From IMG/VR virus record IMGVR_UViG_3300030329_001912, positions 1 to 45,699 of that record: DNA of 45,699 bases. One strand, 5' to 3'. A program made the position numbers and the translations under genes. Shown in pieces: positions 15,594-22,516 of the stretch. Within the stretch, counting starts at the first letter, position 1. The number at the start of each line of letters is the position of its first letter. The notes beneath the pieces are model-generated. The model saw only the letters and a list, made by a program, of their open reading frames with translations. It had not been told where the DNA came from and made no database searches. Origin of the DNA: a virus.

Positions 15594-16169
15594 ATGTCAA
15601 GCTCATTAAAACCTCTTTATAAACAAACAGAAAAAGAAAAAACTGAAATTTTAAATTATAATAAAGAACAATATAAACTTTGGAAAAGTGAAAAAGAATC
15701 TGCTAAGAAACTTCAAGTTCATTTTAAGACTGATAATTTATTTCATATACTTCCTATAATTATTTATGGTAATGGAGTTGAAGAAGAAAGAGAATCATTT
15801 TACTATTGTGGATATGTTGGAGTGCCTAGAGGACATTATTATTTTGGAGCTCAATACGATGATAGTGGAGCAATGAATTTATATGCTCATGGTGGATTAA
15901 CATTTTCAGGAAGACATTATTTAATACCTGGCTATTGGTTTCTTGGATTTGATTGCGCTCATGCTAATGATTTTACAATTAAGAGTGATAAAGATGATAC
16001 ATATGGAAAAAGAAAGTTTCATACAAAGGAAGATGTATTGAATATTTGTATGGGATTAGCCTCTTCTATAAGTCAAGATGAAGAAAATTTTAAAAAGAAA
16101 GCATACGTTAAAAGCTATCAGGCTAAGAATAAAGCTTCTACATTAATAGGAAATGAGACTGTAAAATGA
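15594..16169 (+). CDS. Conserved phage protein of unknown function
   Basis: 191 aa. The central part (YYCGYVGVPRGHYYFGAQYD, then LYAHGGLTFSGRH and WFLGFDCAHANDF) matches a pattern found in many phage and bacterial proteins: G-Y-V-G-V-P-x-G-H, HGGLT-Y/F-S, GFDCAHxxD. The conserved His, Cys and Asp residues suggest a metal or catalytic site, but no activity is established that I know of. The N-terminal 45 residues are a charged helix (KEKTEILNYNKEQYKLWKSE). Confidence 0.75.
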   Translation: MSSSLKPLYKQTEKEKTEILNYNKEQYKLWKSEKESAKKLQVHFKTDNLFHILPIIIYGNGVEEERESFYYCGYVGVPRGHYYFGAQYDDSGAMNLYAHGGLTFSGRHYLIPGYWFLGFDCAHANDFTIKSDKDDTYGKRKFHTKEDVLNICMGLASSISQDEENFKKKAYVKSYQAKNKASTLIGNETVK

Positions 16170-16291
16170 AAAGTGCAAATATAATTGGAGAATCTCAAAT
16201 AAAGGCTCATGTAGTTTTAAGTGCTTGGCACAATTATTGCATGACATCGAAAATATTTAGAATATTGAGGTTCTTTGGATTAAGAAAATAA
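16166..16291 (+). CDS. Tiny protein of unknown function
   Basis: 41 aa, MKSANIIGESQIKAHVVLSA..., ending FRILRFFGLRK. An amphipathic, basic C-terminal helix could associate with membranes. ATGA overlap with the upstream stop supports coupled translation, but no other evidence is available. Confidence 0.4.
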   Translation: MKSANIIGESQIKAHVVLSAWHNYCMTSKIFRILRFFGLRK

Positions 16292-16296
16292 AATTT

Positions 16297-16445
16297 CGAG
16301 GCTCTAGAGGTTCGTTGTAGGTGTTTTTTTGTTTTTTTAAACGCCTGTCCTTTCTGCCTCATTCTCATGGGAGTCTCACAAGGCTGCTGTCATGTCTGTT
16401 CTATTGTGCATGTGAACAACCTCGGTTATCAATGGCGGCAGCCTA
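16297..16445 (+). ncRNA. Structured intergenic RNA with two stems
   Basis: The 190-base gap 16292-16481 contains no gene. AGGTGTTT (16319-16326) pairs with AAACGCCT (16339-16346) with one G-U pair across a T-rich loop. Further on, AGGCTGC (16381-16387) pairs perfectly with GCAGCCT (16438-16444), and CAT/ATG may continue the stem inward after an internal loop. Inside it, TGTTC/GAACA and AACC/GGTT hairpins are possible. GC content is higher than in the surrounding genes. The next gene has a separate AGGAG site. It may be a leader or a small RNA; class unknown. Confidence 0.4.
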
Positions 16446-16481
16446 TAATTAATAATAAACATACCAAACATAGGAGATAAA

Positions 16482-16763
16482 ATGTTATATAAATCAAGAG
16501 AAGATAAATTGGAATTAATGGCAATGTTAGCTAAACTAGTAGGAAGAACTATGGAACAGTTTATAAAGCTTGGAGCGCCTAGAGAATATATAAGAGATAC
16601 TGCAGATATATTTGCTCTACTCACTAGTGTAATAGCAGATAGTTTAATTCCAGATTTAAACCCAGAAGAAATACAAAAATCATTAGAAAATGTAGATAAG
16701 AAATATGAACAATTTGTAGCTCAATCTTATTACAATAAAACAAATACAAATATTCCTAATTAA
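16482..16763 (+). CDS. Helical early protein of unknown function
   Basis: 93 aa, MLYKSREDKLELMAMLAKLV.... Mostly alpha-helical with alternating hydrophobic residues (EYIRDTADIFALLTSVIADS). No family recognised. An ATAGGAG site precedes the start. Ten bases separate it from the ParB-like gene, suggesting shared transcription. Confidence 0.7.
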   Translation: MLYKSREDKLELMAMLAKLVGRTMEQFIKLGAPREYIRDTADIFALLTSVIADSLIPDLNPEEIQKSLENVDKKYEQFVAQSYYNKTNTNIPN

Positions 16764-16773
16764 GGAGGAAAAA

Positions 16774-17583
16774 ATGGTTACAAGAATAAAAGAAACTAAT
16801 AATTATAAAGAATTTACTCTAATAGATGTCAATAATGGACACAACATGTCAAATAGACCAATTGATATGAATAAAATTGCTAGAATGAGACCTATCATCA
16901 GAGCAAATAACAGAACTAATACATGGGAAATAATTGTTAATAGTAAAGAAGCTTCTGAAGAAAGATATGGAACTGATGGAACACAATATGCTATAGTTGA
17001 TGGTCAACATAGATTTGTTAGTTGTCAATTAGAAGAATTACCATTTTGGTATAAGGTAGATGACACCATTAACTTACAGGACATACCAAAGGCTCACAGT
17101 ATGAACACAGGTTGGAGTTTAAAGATGCAACTAGACCATCATGCTTCAAATAAGAATTGTAAGAATCAAAAAGAATACAAAGCATTTAAAGGATATATGG
17201 AAAAGAATGGATTGCCACCAGCAGTTACTCTAGTAGTATTATATGGAAATAGAAACAGAGGTGCTGTAAGAGAGTTTGCCAATGGAAATTTTATTGTGAA
17301 AAGAGACTGGTCATTTGCTAATGATTTCGCAGATGCAGTCCATGATATTGGTAAATTTATACCATTCAATAAACATTCAAGATTTGTTGAAGCTCTATTA
17401 ATTGCATTTGGACATGAAGAATATGACCATAATAGAATGATGACTAAGGTAGAGTTTAATGCTAACAGAATACGAAGATGTGCAGATACTAAGATGCATT
17501 TAGAACAGCTTGAAGAAATATATAATTGGAACTCAAGAAATAAAGTAAGATTAAACCTATTAAGAGATATGGACTTAATGTAA
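16774..17583 (+). CDS. ParB/DGQHR-type protein
   Basis: 269 aa. The segment RPIDMNKIARMRPIIRANNR, then TWEIIVNSKEA, then YAIVDGQHRFVSCQLEELPF (with DGQHR at 76-80) matches the ParB/sulfiredoxin-like fold, in which this motif binds nucleotide or forms a nuclease site. The C-terminal two thirds is helical, basic and unclassified (KLYGNRNRGAVREFA-like region about 165-185). In phages such proteins act in DNA binding, nicking or partition-like regulation, so DNA processing is a reasonable but unproven role. A strong TAAGGAGG precedes the ATG. Confidence 0.7.
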   Translation: MVTRIKETNNYKEFTLIDVNNGHNMSNRPIDMNKIARMRPIIRANNRTNTWEIIVNSKEASEERYGTDGTQYAIVDGQHRFVSCQLEELPFWYKVDDTINLQDIPKAHSMNTGWSLKMQLDHHASNKNCKNQKEYKAFKGYMEKNGLPPAVTLVVLYGNRNRGAVREFANGNFIVKRDWSFANDFADAVHDIGKFIPFNKHSRFVEALLIAFGHEEYDHNRMMTKVEFNANRIRRCADTKMHLEQLEEIYNWNSRNKVRLNLLRDMDLM

Positions 17584-17744
17584 TGATAGAAACGATAGAT
17601 ATTCCAGACGGAGACTATAACTTAACACAATTAACAATAAAAGAGTTTATAGATAAATACCCAGATAAAATTGTTGATGTAGTCAACAGAAAAAAAGATG
17701 TGGTAATTATTCTTGATACTTGTAAAATAATAATGAGGAAATAA
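17583..17744 (+). CDS. Tiny early protein of unknown function
   Basis: 53 aa, MIETIDIPDGDYNLTQLTIK..., ending VVIILDTCKIIMRK. It has a plausible helix-strand arrangement. Both ends are TAATG overlaps with neighbours, so it is very likely translated as part of a coupled chain. Confidence 0.6.
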   Translation: MIETIDIPDGDYNLTQLTIKEFIDKYPDKIVDVVNRKKDVVIILDTCKIIMRK

Positions 17745-18004
17745 TGCCAAAGGTAAAAGTAAAATTGGATGTAAATAGATATGATAGAGAAAAAAAGATA
17801 AAAGGTAATTGCATTAAAGAAGAATTAGTAATCTCATGTGGAGAAAGATTTCTTGATATGGGATTTTATAATGATAAATTAAAAGAGTATATTACTTTTA
17901 ATATAGAATCAATTCCTAAAATTGTAGACACATTATTATATGTTCATAATATGGTAACAAGACTTAATAAAGAGGAGACTTCAAATGCCAAATTGGTGCA
18001 GTAA
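17744..18004 (+). CDS. Early protein of unknown function
   Basis: 86 aa, MPKVKVKLDVNRYDREKKIK.... N-terminal beta strands, C-terminal helix (IPKIVDTLLYVHNMVTRLNK). Overlaps the next gene by 20 bases. No family recognised. Confidence 0.65.
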   Translation: MPKVKVKLDVNRYDREKKIKGNCIKEELVISCGERFLDMGFYNDKLKEYITFNIESIPKIVDTLLYVHNMVTRLNKEETSNAKLVQ

Positions 18005-18356
18005 CGAAGTAGTAATATCTGGTGATAAAGAAGAAATAAAAAAGTTGAAAGATAAAGCTTTTAAAAAGGATAAAGATGGAGCAGAAATATTTCAATTTAA
18101 CAATGTTATTCCGAGACCAAAAGAAGAAGAAAAAAATTGGTACAATTGGAACATCAATAATTGGGGAACAAAATGGGATGTTGAAGCTATGACTCACTAT
18201 GAAGATGAAACACTTATAGAAATGGAATTTGAAACAGCTTGGGGGCCACCAGCAGGAGTGTTTTATCAAATAAAAAATGAATTTCCAAATCTTCAAATAT
18301 CATGGTTTTATCATGAACCAATGATGGAATTAGCTGGATATTTACAAGATGAATAA
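17985..18356 (+). CDS. Api92/YubB-like ferredoxin-fold protein
   Basis: 123 aa. MPNWCSNEVVISGDKEEIKK is the characteristic start (MPNWCxNxLxIxG) of phage and plasmid YubB/Api92-type proteins with a ferredoxin-like fold. The later ETAWGPPAGVFYQIKNEFPN, then ISWFYHEPMMELAGY also fits: this family has an aromatic W-x-P-P...Y-x-E-P/G motif. The biochemical role is unknown. A GAGGAGACTTCAA site lies within the upstream gene. The 62-base gap that follows holds a small TTGGA/TCCAA hairpin and a GGAG site for the nuclease gene. Confidence 0.75.
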   Translation: MPNWCSNEVVISGDKEEIKKLKDKAFKKDKDGAEIFQFNNVIPRPKEEEKNWYNWNINNWGTKWDVEAMTHYEDETLIEMEFETAWGPPAGVFYQIKNEFPNLQISWFYHEPMMELAGYLQDE

Positions 18357-18418
18357 CAATAGCATTTGGATATAAGTCCAATTATTATTAAATTTAGGGG
18401 AGATTAGGAGAAATAAAT

Positions 18419-19165
18419 ATGAACATAGAATCAGCATATAATGATTATCTTGTTCACCTTGAAAGCAAGAGGGAGAGAACCAAAAATAAATTCCATGCAT
18501 CTTCAGCAGGTAGCTGTTTTAGAAAACAGATGTATAATTATTTTGAATTTCCACAATCTGTAAAAGATAATAAGTCTTATAGATTACTAAGACTTGGTAC
18601 TATAATTCATGAAGATATAGAAAATGCTATTATGCATTCTCAAAATTCAATAGAAGGAAGAGTTTATATTGAAAATGAAATAGAAATACCAGAATTAAAT
18701 TTAGTAGGAACATATGATTTAGGACAATTTATTAAAGATGATAATGGACATACGACATTTAATTTATATGATATAAAAAGTGCAGCTATGTATACATGGC
18801 AAAAAATGTTTGGACAAATAAAAAATAGAAAGCCAGGAACAGATGATAATTATAAAATGCAACTAGCTACCTATGCTTTAGCAATCAATGAAGAATTATC
18901 ACCAGATAAGATGAATATGTATCTTGTTTGGTATAAAAAGAATGATAGTCATTTAAAAGAAGTATTAGTAAGTCCTGATTGGATTGAAAAAGCAATAGAG
19001 TATTGGACAGAATTAAATAGTATATTAGAAGATTGTGGAGAATCATTTGAAGAAGATTTAATTCCAGAATACTGGGATGGAGTTCCATTTAAACAATGGG
19101 AATGCTCATATTGTCCTTATTATGATTTATGCCCTAGCACAATTGCAGATAAAAGGAGAAAATAA
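18419..19165 (+). CDS. Cas4/RecB-type PD-(D/E)XK nuclease, Fe-S
   Basis: 248 aa with every signature of the Cas4/AddB-like exonuclease group. Cys33 in AGSCFRKQ and Cys229, Cys232, Cys238 in WECSYCPYYDLCPS form a likely 4Fe-4S cluster. Motif I is His64 in GTIIHEDIE, motif II Asp100 in VGTYDLGQF, motif III Asp118-x-Lys120 in YDIKSAAM, and Gln148 follows in YKMQLATYA. The active site is complete. It lies two genes upstream of a Rad52-like annealing protein, so it probably resects double-strand ends to supply single strands for annealing. Confidence 0.85.
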   Translation: MNIESAYNDYLVHLESKRERTKNKFHASSAGSCFRKQMYNYFEFPQSVKDNKSYRLLRLGTIIHEDIENAIMHSQNSIEGRVYIENEIEIPELNLVGTYDLGQFIKDDNGHTTFNLYDIKSAAMYTWQKMFGQIKNRKPGTDDNYKMQLATYALAINEELSPDKMNMYLVWYKKNDSHLKEVLVSPDWIEKAIEYWTELNSILEDCGESFEEDLIPEYWDGVPFKQWECSYCPYYDLCPSTIADKRRK

Positions 19166-19320
19166 TGGGAGAAATAATTTCAAATAATATATTATTACCG
19201 CTAATGTATTTATTAGTGGATGTTGCTATTACACTAGGAATAATTGTATTATTCTTAATGGTAATAGAAAAAATCTTAGATAGTACAATCATAAAAACAA
19301 TAATGGAGAAAATAAGATGA
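19165..19320 (+). CDS. Small single-span membrane protein
   Basis: 51 aa. One hydrophobic segment (LLPLMYLLVDVAITLGIIVL, about residues 10-29, extending to about 34) is followed by a charged helix (EKILDSTIIKTIMEKIR). TAATG and ATGA overlaps with both neighbours support expression. It may be an early inner-membrane protein, such as a superinfection or membrane-anchoring factor; this is a guess from topology only. Confidence 0.6.
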   Translation: MGEIISNNILLPLMYLLVDVAITLGIIVLFLMVIEKILDSTIIKTIMEKIR

Positions 19321-19943
19321 GTAAAAACAAACCAAATGGAGTAGTTGTTTACGATGACAGCCTTACATCCATAACTGAAAATGTAAGAAAAGCTATTACA
19401 GCTAAACACAAAAAAGTTTCTGACATGGAAACTCCTCAACATTTTGTAAAAAAGAAAATGGGAATGGATTATTGTGAAATATCTTATATGAGAGAAATGG
19501 CTGAAAAAGAATATCCAGGCTGGAGTTGGACAATCATAAGCACAGAAGTATTAGGCTCTGAAGCATATGTAGTACATGGTAGATTAAAATGGTATGATGA
19601 AGGAGTGTGGAGAGAAGGTGATATGGTAGCTGCTCATAGAGTACAAAAAAAGAGAGGAACTGGAGAATTTGTAGACATTGGTAATGATGTTAAAGCATCA
19701 AATACAGACTGCTTAAAGAAAGCTTTGAATATGTATTTAAATATTGCTGATGATGTTTATAGAAATCAAGTAGAAGACTTAGAATTAAATGAAGAAAAGA
19801 AAGATGCCATACTTGAAATAGCTGGCCAATGTAGTAAGATGAGATTAGAAGAAATAAAAAAGTTAATTGATAATCATACAATAAATAATGCTAACTATAA
19901 TGCATCATACGCTAAATTACAAAGAGAGGTAGATTCAAAATGA
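19317..19943 (+). CDS. Rad52-like single-strand annealing protein
   Basis: 208 aa. The core (YPGWSWTIISTEVLGSEAYV, then VVHGRLKWYDEGVWREGDMV, then FVDIGNDVKASNTDCLKKAL) resembles phage Rad52/Sak-type annealases: a beta-sheet with a conserved aromatic pair, followed by a helix with 'xASNTDCLKKAL', similar to 'GAAETDALKRAL' of Rad52. Such proteins form rings that coat single strands and pair homologous DNA. The C-terminal ~70 residues are helical and probably interact with the exonuclease or SSB-like partner. Confidence is moderate because the N-terminal 40 residues and exact family cannot be checked here. Confidence 0.6.
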   Translation: MSKNKPNGVVVYDDSLTSITENVRKAITAKHKKVSDMETPQHFVKKKMGMDYCEISYMREMAEKEYPGWSWTIISTEVLGSEAYVVHGRLKWYDEGVWREGDMVAAHRVQKKRGTGEFVDIGNDVKASNTDCLKKALNMYLNIADDVYRNQVEDLELNEEKKDAILEIAGQCSKMRLEEIKKLIDNHTINNANYNASYAKLQREVDSK

Positions 19944-20101
19944 ATGAGCTATTAAAAGAAGTAGAATTTCTTAAAAATTTAAATGTTAGCGTATTAAAAG
20001 TACAAAAACATTTAGATAAAGTAAGTAAATCTCTTTATGAAAAATCAGAACAGAAAATAAAAGAAGTTGAAAAATTTGAAAAGGAAATGATAAATGATTA
20101 A
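19940..20101 (+). CDS. Small coiled-coil protein
   Basis: 53 aa, MNELLKEVEFLKNLNVSVLK..., with Leu/Val heptads throughout and a Lys/Glu-rich C-terminus (SEQKIKEVEKFEKEMIND). ATGA overlap at the start and an 8-base overlap with the next gene. Possibly an accessory to the annealing protein; no direct evidence. Confidence 0.6.
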   Translation: MNELLKEVEFLKNLNVSVLKVQKHLDKVSKSLYEKSEQKIKEVEKFEKEMIND

Positions 20102-20324
20102 CACAAGTATTTCTTATGATGATGGTTTATTAAAAGAAGATGATGAATATAGTATTGGGACTAATGACGGAAAAGAATTTAGAAGTGTAGTTTATAAAGG
20201 AACTAAGCTTTTAAATGGTAAACCAATGATGGTCTTTGAAACAAAGGATTCTGAAAGGTTAACTATAAACCCTTCATTTCACACATTCACTATAACAAAC
20301 AATAAAGGAGAAGATAATGGGTAA
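20094..20324 (+). CDS. Early protein of unknown function
   Basis: 76 aa, MINTSISYDDGLLKEDDEYS.... It is beta-rich and Gly/Asp-containing, like small barrel proteins. It overlaps both neighbours by 8 bases. No family recognised. Confidence 0.65.
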   Translation: MINTSISYDDGLLKEDDEYSIGTNDGKEFRSVVYKGTKLLNGKPMMVFETKDSERLTINPSFHTFTITNNKGEDNG

Positions 20325-20589
20325 ATTATCAGCTAAAGCTAGAGATGCTTTGCTAGCAAGTGGAACATTAACACAAGCATCTGTTGAAGAGTTGCAAAAA
20401 GATGGGCATATAAGCAAAGCAAAACAAGTAGTCAAGAGATTTATTAAGACTGCTGATGGTAAATGGGTAGAACCTAAACTCTATTTTAGAGGAGGTAAAA
20501 ATGTTCAGAGAAGTAAGAAGATGGAATCTTTTATTTCTGATTACAATAACCTATTAGATAAATACACTATAACTCGTAATAATAAGTAA
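20317..20589 (+). CDS. Basic early protein of unknown function
   Basis: 90 aa, MGKLSAKARDALLASGTLTQ..., then EELQKDGHISKAKQVVKRFI. The N-terminal half resembles a short helix-turn-helix followed by a basic segment (YFRGGKNVQRSKKMESFISD). DNA binding is plausible. An AAAGGAGAAG site precedes the start. Confidence 0.65.
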   Translation: MGKLSAKARDALLASGTLTQASVEELQKDGHISKAKQVVKRFIKTADGKWVEPKLYFRGGKNVQRSKKMESFISDYNNLLDKYTITRNNK

Positions 20590-20599
20590 GGAGTAAATA

Positions 20600-21235
20600 A
20601 TGGCAAAAACACTAGATGCCACATTTGACCCTTCTAGTCAATGGAAACCTATTGAAGAAGGTGTCTATCCTGCTCATATAAAATCTCTTGAAACAAAAGA
20701 GGTTAATACAAGAGCTGGAGAAGCTATCGTAGTTAACATGAGATATAAAGTAGCTGATGAAGTCGCTGAATACACTCAACCCGTATGGGAAATGGATGGC
20801 TATGAATATGTTACAGATAAAGATAATAATAAATTACCTGTAACAAACGGAGATGGAGAACAAGCAACTATGACTTGTGAACATCTAAAAGGTAGAGAGC
20901 TACAAGACAATGGATTCTTTGTATTTACCGACAGTGGTTCAAGTAGTAAAAATCGTAGATATTTTGAATTACTTGACAATCTACAAATAAAATGCACAGA
21001 AGCTAATGTAGACGGAAAGAAAGTAAAGAAACTTGTACTTCTTGAAGAAGAAGATGTTGTTGGTAAACCAGTAATGGTTACATTAAAGCGACAAGAGTTT
21101 GTTACTTATGAAACGAAACACCTTCCACCTGACCAACAAGAGCGTCGTTCAACATTTAAAGTTAATAATGTTAAGATTTGGGAAAATGGTGAACCAATAG
21201 CTGCAGCTGAATTAGAAGAGGACGTACCCTTCTAG
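20600..21235 (+). CDS. SSB-like single-stranded DNA-binding protein
   Basis: 211 aa. A beta-rich body (GVYPAHIKSLETKEVNTRAG, then IVVNMRYKVADEVAEYTQPV) resembles OB-fold/DUF669-type phage proteins. The C-terminus, AAAELEEDVPF, is an acidic tail ending in D-V-P-F, nearly the bacterial SSB tail D-D-I-P-F that binds replication and recombination partners. Its place after a Cas4-type nuclease and a Rad52-like annealase supports single-strand DNA protection. I see no second OB domain. The start has a TAAGGAG site. A 346-base structured gap follows. Confidence 0.65.
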   Translation: MAKTLDATFDPSSQWKPIEEGVYPAHIKSLETKEVNTRAGEAIVVNMRYKVADEVAEYTQPVWEMDGYEYVTDKDNNKLPVTNGDGEQATMTCEHLKGRELQDNGFFVFTDSGSSSKNRRYFELLDNLQIKCTEANVDGKKVKKLVLLEEEDVVGKPVMVTLKRQEFVTYETKHLPPDQQERRSTFKVNNVKIWENGEPIAAAELEEDVPF

Positions 21236-21248
21236 AGTAAGTTAAAGT

Positions 21249-21341
21249 ATAAGACTGGGTATTGCCAGCAGTTAGTTAATTCTTCTAGAATGACGATTTG
21301 TTACCGCAATAAAAAAAACTGTGCTATGGCTCCAGTCTTAT
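21249..21341 (+). ncRNA. Pseudoknotted structured RNA (element B)
   Basis: P1: ATAAGACTGG (21249-21258) with CCAGTCTTAT (21332-21341), 10 perfect pairs. P2: TATTGC (21260-21265) with GCAATA (21306-21311). P3: ATTCT/AGAAT (21279-21283/21287-21291). A possible pseudoknot joins CAGTT (21269-21273) inside the P2 loop to AACTG (21317-21321) between P2 and P1. It starts 14 bases after the SSB-like gene stop. No match to a known riboswitch or ribozyme that I recall. Confidence 0.55.
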
Positions 21342-21345
21342 TTAA

Positions 21346-21431
21346 TTTAAGGTGTTGAAGCGCGTAATTCCAGACGTGGTTGGAACAACTTAATGAACTC
21401 AAAAGTTAGCATGCGCAGAGTTCGCCTTAAA
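21346..21431 (+). ncRNA. Compact pseudoknotted RNA (element C)
   Basis: P1: TTTAAGGTG (21346-21354) with CGCCTTAAA (21423-21431), one G-U pair. P2: GCGCGT (21360-21365) with ATGCGC (21411-21416), one G-U pair. P3: TTCCA (21368-21372) with TGGAA (21381-21385). P4: AACTT (21387-21391) with AAGTT (21403-21407). The P4 loop has GAACTC (21395-21400), which pairs perfectly with GAGTTC (21418-21423) between P2 and P1. Almost every base is used, which makes a functional fold likely. Starts five bases after element B and has a similar architecture. Confidence 0.65.
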
Positions 21432-21459
21432 ATATTAATAAAAAGTATTTTTTAAATAA

Positions 21460-21465
21460 TATAAT
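21460..21465 (+). promoter_or_regulatory. Candidate -10 box before element E
   Basis: TATAAT lies in an AT-rich linker after element C. Transcription starting about seven bases downstream would begin right before the first helix of element E (21477). No good -35 is visible, so this is tentative. Confidence 0.3.
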
Positions 21466-21476
21466 AATCATAAATT

Positions 21477-21558
21477 AGAGATGAGGGCGGTGGTTTCTTA
21501 TTAGTTTTTCTTCTTCCTCCTCATCTCTCTCCTAACTACCTCGGAGAAGCCGCCCTCA
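21477..21558 (+). promoter_or_regulatory. Leader RNA with mutually exclusive helices (element E)
   Basis: Helix 1: AGAGATGAGG (21477-21486) with CCTCATCTCT (21519-21528), 10 perfect pairs. Helix 2: TGAGGGCGG (21482-21490) with CCGCCCTCA (21550-21558), 9 perfect pairs. They share bases 21482-21486, so both cannot form fully. In addition, TCTCCT (21528-21533) can pair with the ribosome-binding site AGGAGA (21571-21576) of the gene at 21582. The arrangement resembles an expression switch. The loop side is a long pyrimidine tract (about 21496-21533). Confidence 0.5.
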
Positions 21559-21581
21559 AATCTTTAAATAAGGAGAAAGAC

Positions 21582-21932
21582 ATGTTAGCAGTTTACACAG
21601 ATATAAATGGTAGAAAAACATTTCTTGGAAAACACATAGATAATGAAATAGTTCGTGAATTTCCTTTTACTAAAGCTGTCTTATGGCAGGATAAAAACTT
21701 AGGTTTTGATAAAAGATTGCTTAAATATGCTAAAGAAAATAACGTAAAATCTTTTATATTTTCTGACCCCATAAAAGGAATTAGTCTTAAAATTGGGATA
21801 AAAGCGGCTATATCAAATGGCAAACAAAATGAATTTGGACAAGGCCAACAATGGTATATGCCAAAATCAATAATGAAAAGATTAGAAATATATAGGAAAA
21901 CGCCCTATGTCAAGAAAGAAGTAATAATATGA
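21582..21932 (+). CDS. Early protein of unknown function
   Basis: 116 aa, MLAVYTDINGRKTFLGKHID.... Alternating beta strands and basic helices, with NEFGQGQQWYMPKSIMKRLE and a basic C-terminus. No family recognised. A strong AAGGAG site (21570-21575) lies seven bases before the ATG and could be masked by element E, so translation may be regulated. Overlaps the next start by ATGA. Confidence 0.7.
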   Translation: MLAVYTDINGRKTFLGKHIDNEIVREFPFTKAVLWQDKNLGFDKRLLKYAKENNVKSFIFSDPIKGISLKIGIKAAISNGKQNEFGQGQQWYMPKSIMKRLEIYRKTPYVKKEVII

Positions 21933-22195
21933 GTGGAGAACCAACAGCAGTAATTAAATTAACTAAATCAGAAGTAAATAAAGTCATAAGGTCTTTAGTA
22001 TTATCTACTAAAACAGCAGAAATGTTTGATTATAATAACGATAATGGCGATAAAGAATCTTTTATGAGACTTAAAGAAGATTTTATTAAAATACAAAATC
22101 AATTAACAGAGGGAGAGAGGCAGGTATCAGTAAATGGCACTAAACCGAACGGGGAAACGACTTACCAAGCGGCAAATTGCGACACTTGTGAGTAA
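21929..22195 (+). CDS. Early protein of unknown function
   Basis: 88 aa, MSGEPTAVIKLTKSEVNKVI..., helical and charged, ending QAANCDTCE with a CxxC pair. It overlaps the following gene by 62 bases in another frame, an unusually long overlap for this genome; one of the two boundaries may be shorter in reality. Confidence 0.55.
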   Translation: MSGEPTAVIKLTKSEVNKVIRSLVLSTKTAEMFDYNNDNGDKESFMRLKEDFIKIQNQLTEGERQVSVNGTKPNGETTYQAANCDTCE

Positions 22196-22433
22196 AGCAT
22201 TAAAAGATAAACCAGAAGTATTCCCATCTAAAGGCTATAAATATTTAAAAGACTTAGATGTAGGTTCTTTGTTTGAAACACAAAGTGGCATGAGAGGAGT
22301 TTTAATTAATTCTGAAATAAATGCAAGCGTAGTAATAACAAATGTTAAAAATGTTAGTCCAGAAGATAAAAATTATTATCTAGGAAAACAGACAATTTCT
22401 GCGTATACTGAAGTTAAAGAGGTTGTCAATTGA
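22134..22433 (+). CDS. Early protein of unknown function
   Basis: 99 aa, MALNRTGKRLTKRQIATLVS.... The first 45 residues are basic and helix-forming (LTKRQIATLVSKALKDKPEV), then a beta-rich half (VGSLFETQSGMRGVLINSEI). It may be a small DNA-binding or anti-host protein. A GGGAGAGAGG tract precedes the ATG but at a long distance. Confidence 0.6.
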   Translation: MALNRTGKRLTKRQIATLVSKALKDKPEVFPSKGYKYLKDLDVGSLFETQSGMRGVLINSEINASVVITNVKNVSPEDKNYYLGKQTISAYTEVKEVVN

Positions 22434-22453
22434 AAAAGTGACGACTGTTGGCA

Positions 22454-22516
22454 AGGGCTTAGTTGTTCTGTAACAGGTATGTGGCGGACAGCGAGTTAAC
22501 GCCTACGCTAAGCCCT
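22454..22516 (+). ncRNA. Structured RNA with possible kissing loops (element D)
   Basis: The 117-base gap 22434-22550 has no gene. AGGGCTTAG (22454-22462) pairs perfectly with CTAAGCCCT (22508-22516). Inside are the hairpin TGTT-CTGT-AACA (about 22465-22476) and a stem GTGGCG/CGCC(T)AC (22481-22486/22500-22506). The CTGT loop (22468-22471) can pair with ACAG (22488-22491) in the second loop, giving a kissing contact. GC content is much higher than nearby genes. Class unknown; not a terminator because no T-run follows. Confidence 0.5.

Larger units (their letters stand above)
21236..21581 (+). other. 346-base gene-free region with three structured RNAs
   Basis: No convincing gene lies here on either strand. 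Three closed structures follow one another (21249-21341, 21346-21431, 21477-21558), separated by AT-rich linkers. The second linker contains a TATAAT (21460-21465), so the third structure could begin a new transcript as a 5' leader of the gene at 21582. Confidence 0.7.

Noticed and set aside
19134-19442. Minus-strand 102-aa frame across the small membrane protein and annealase genes
   Set aside because: It is antisense to three overlapping coupled genes, and its Phe/Ile-rich content is a by-product of the AT-rich opposite strand.
21477-21558. Simple intrinsic terminator after the SSB-like gene
   Set aside because: No T-run follows either helix, and the two strong helices compete; a leader role fits better.
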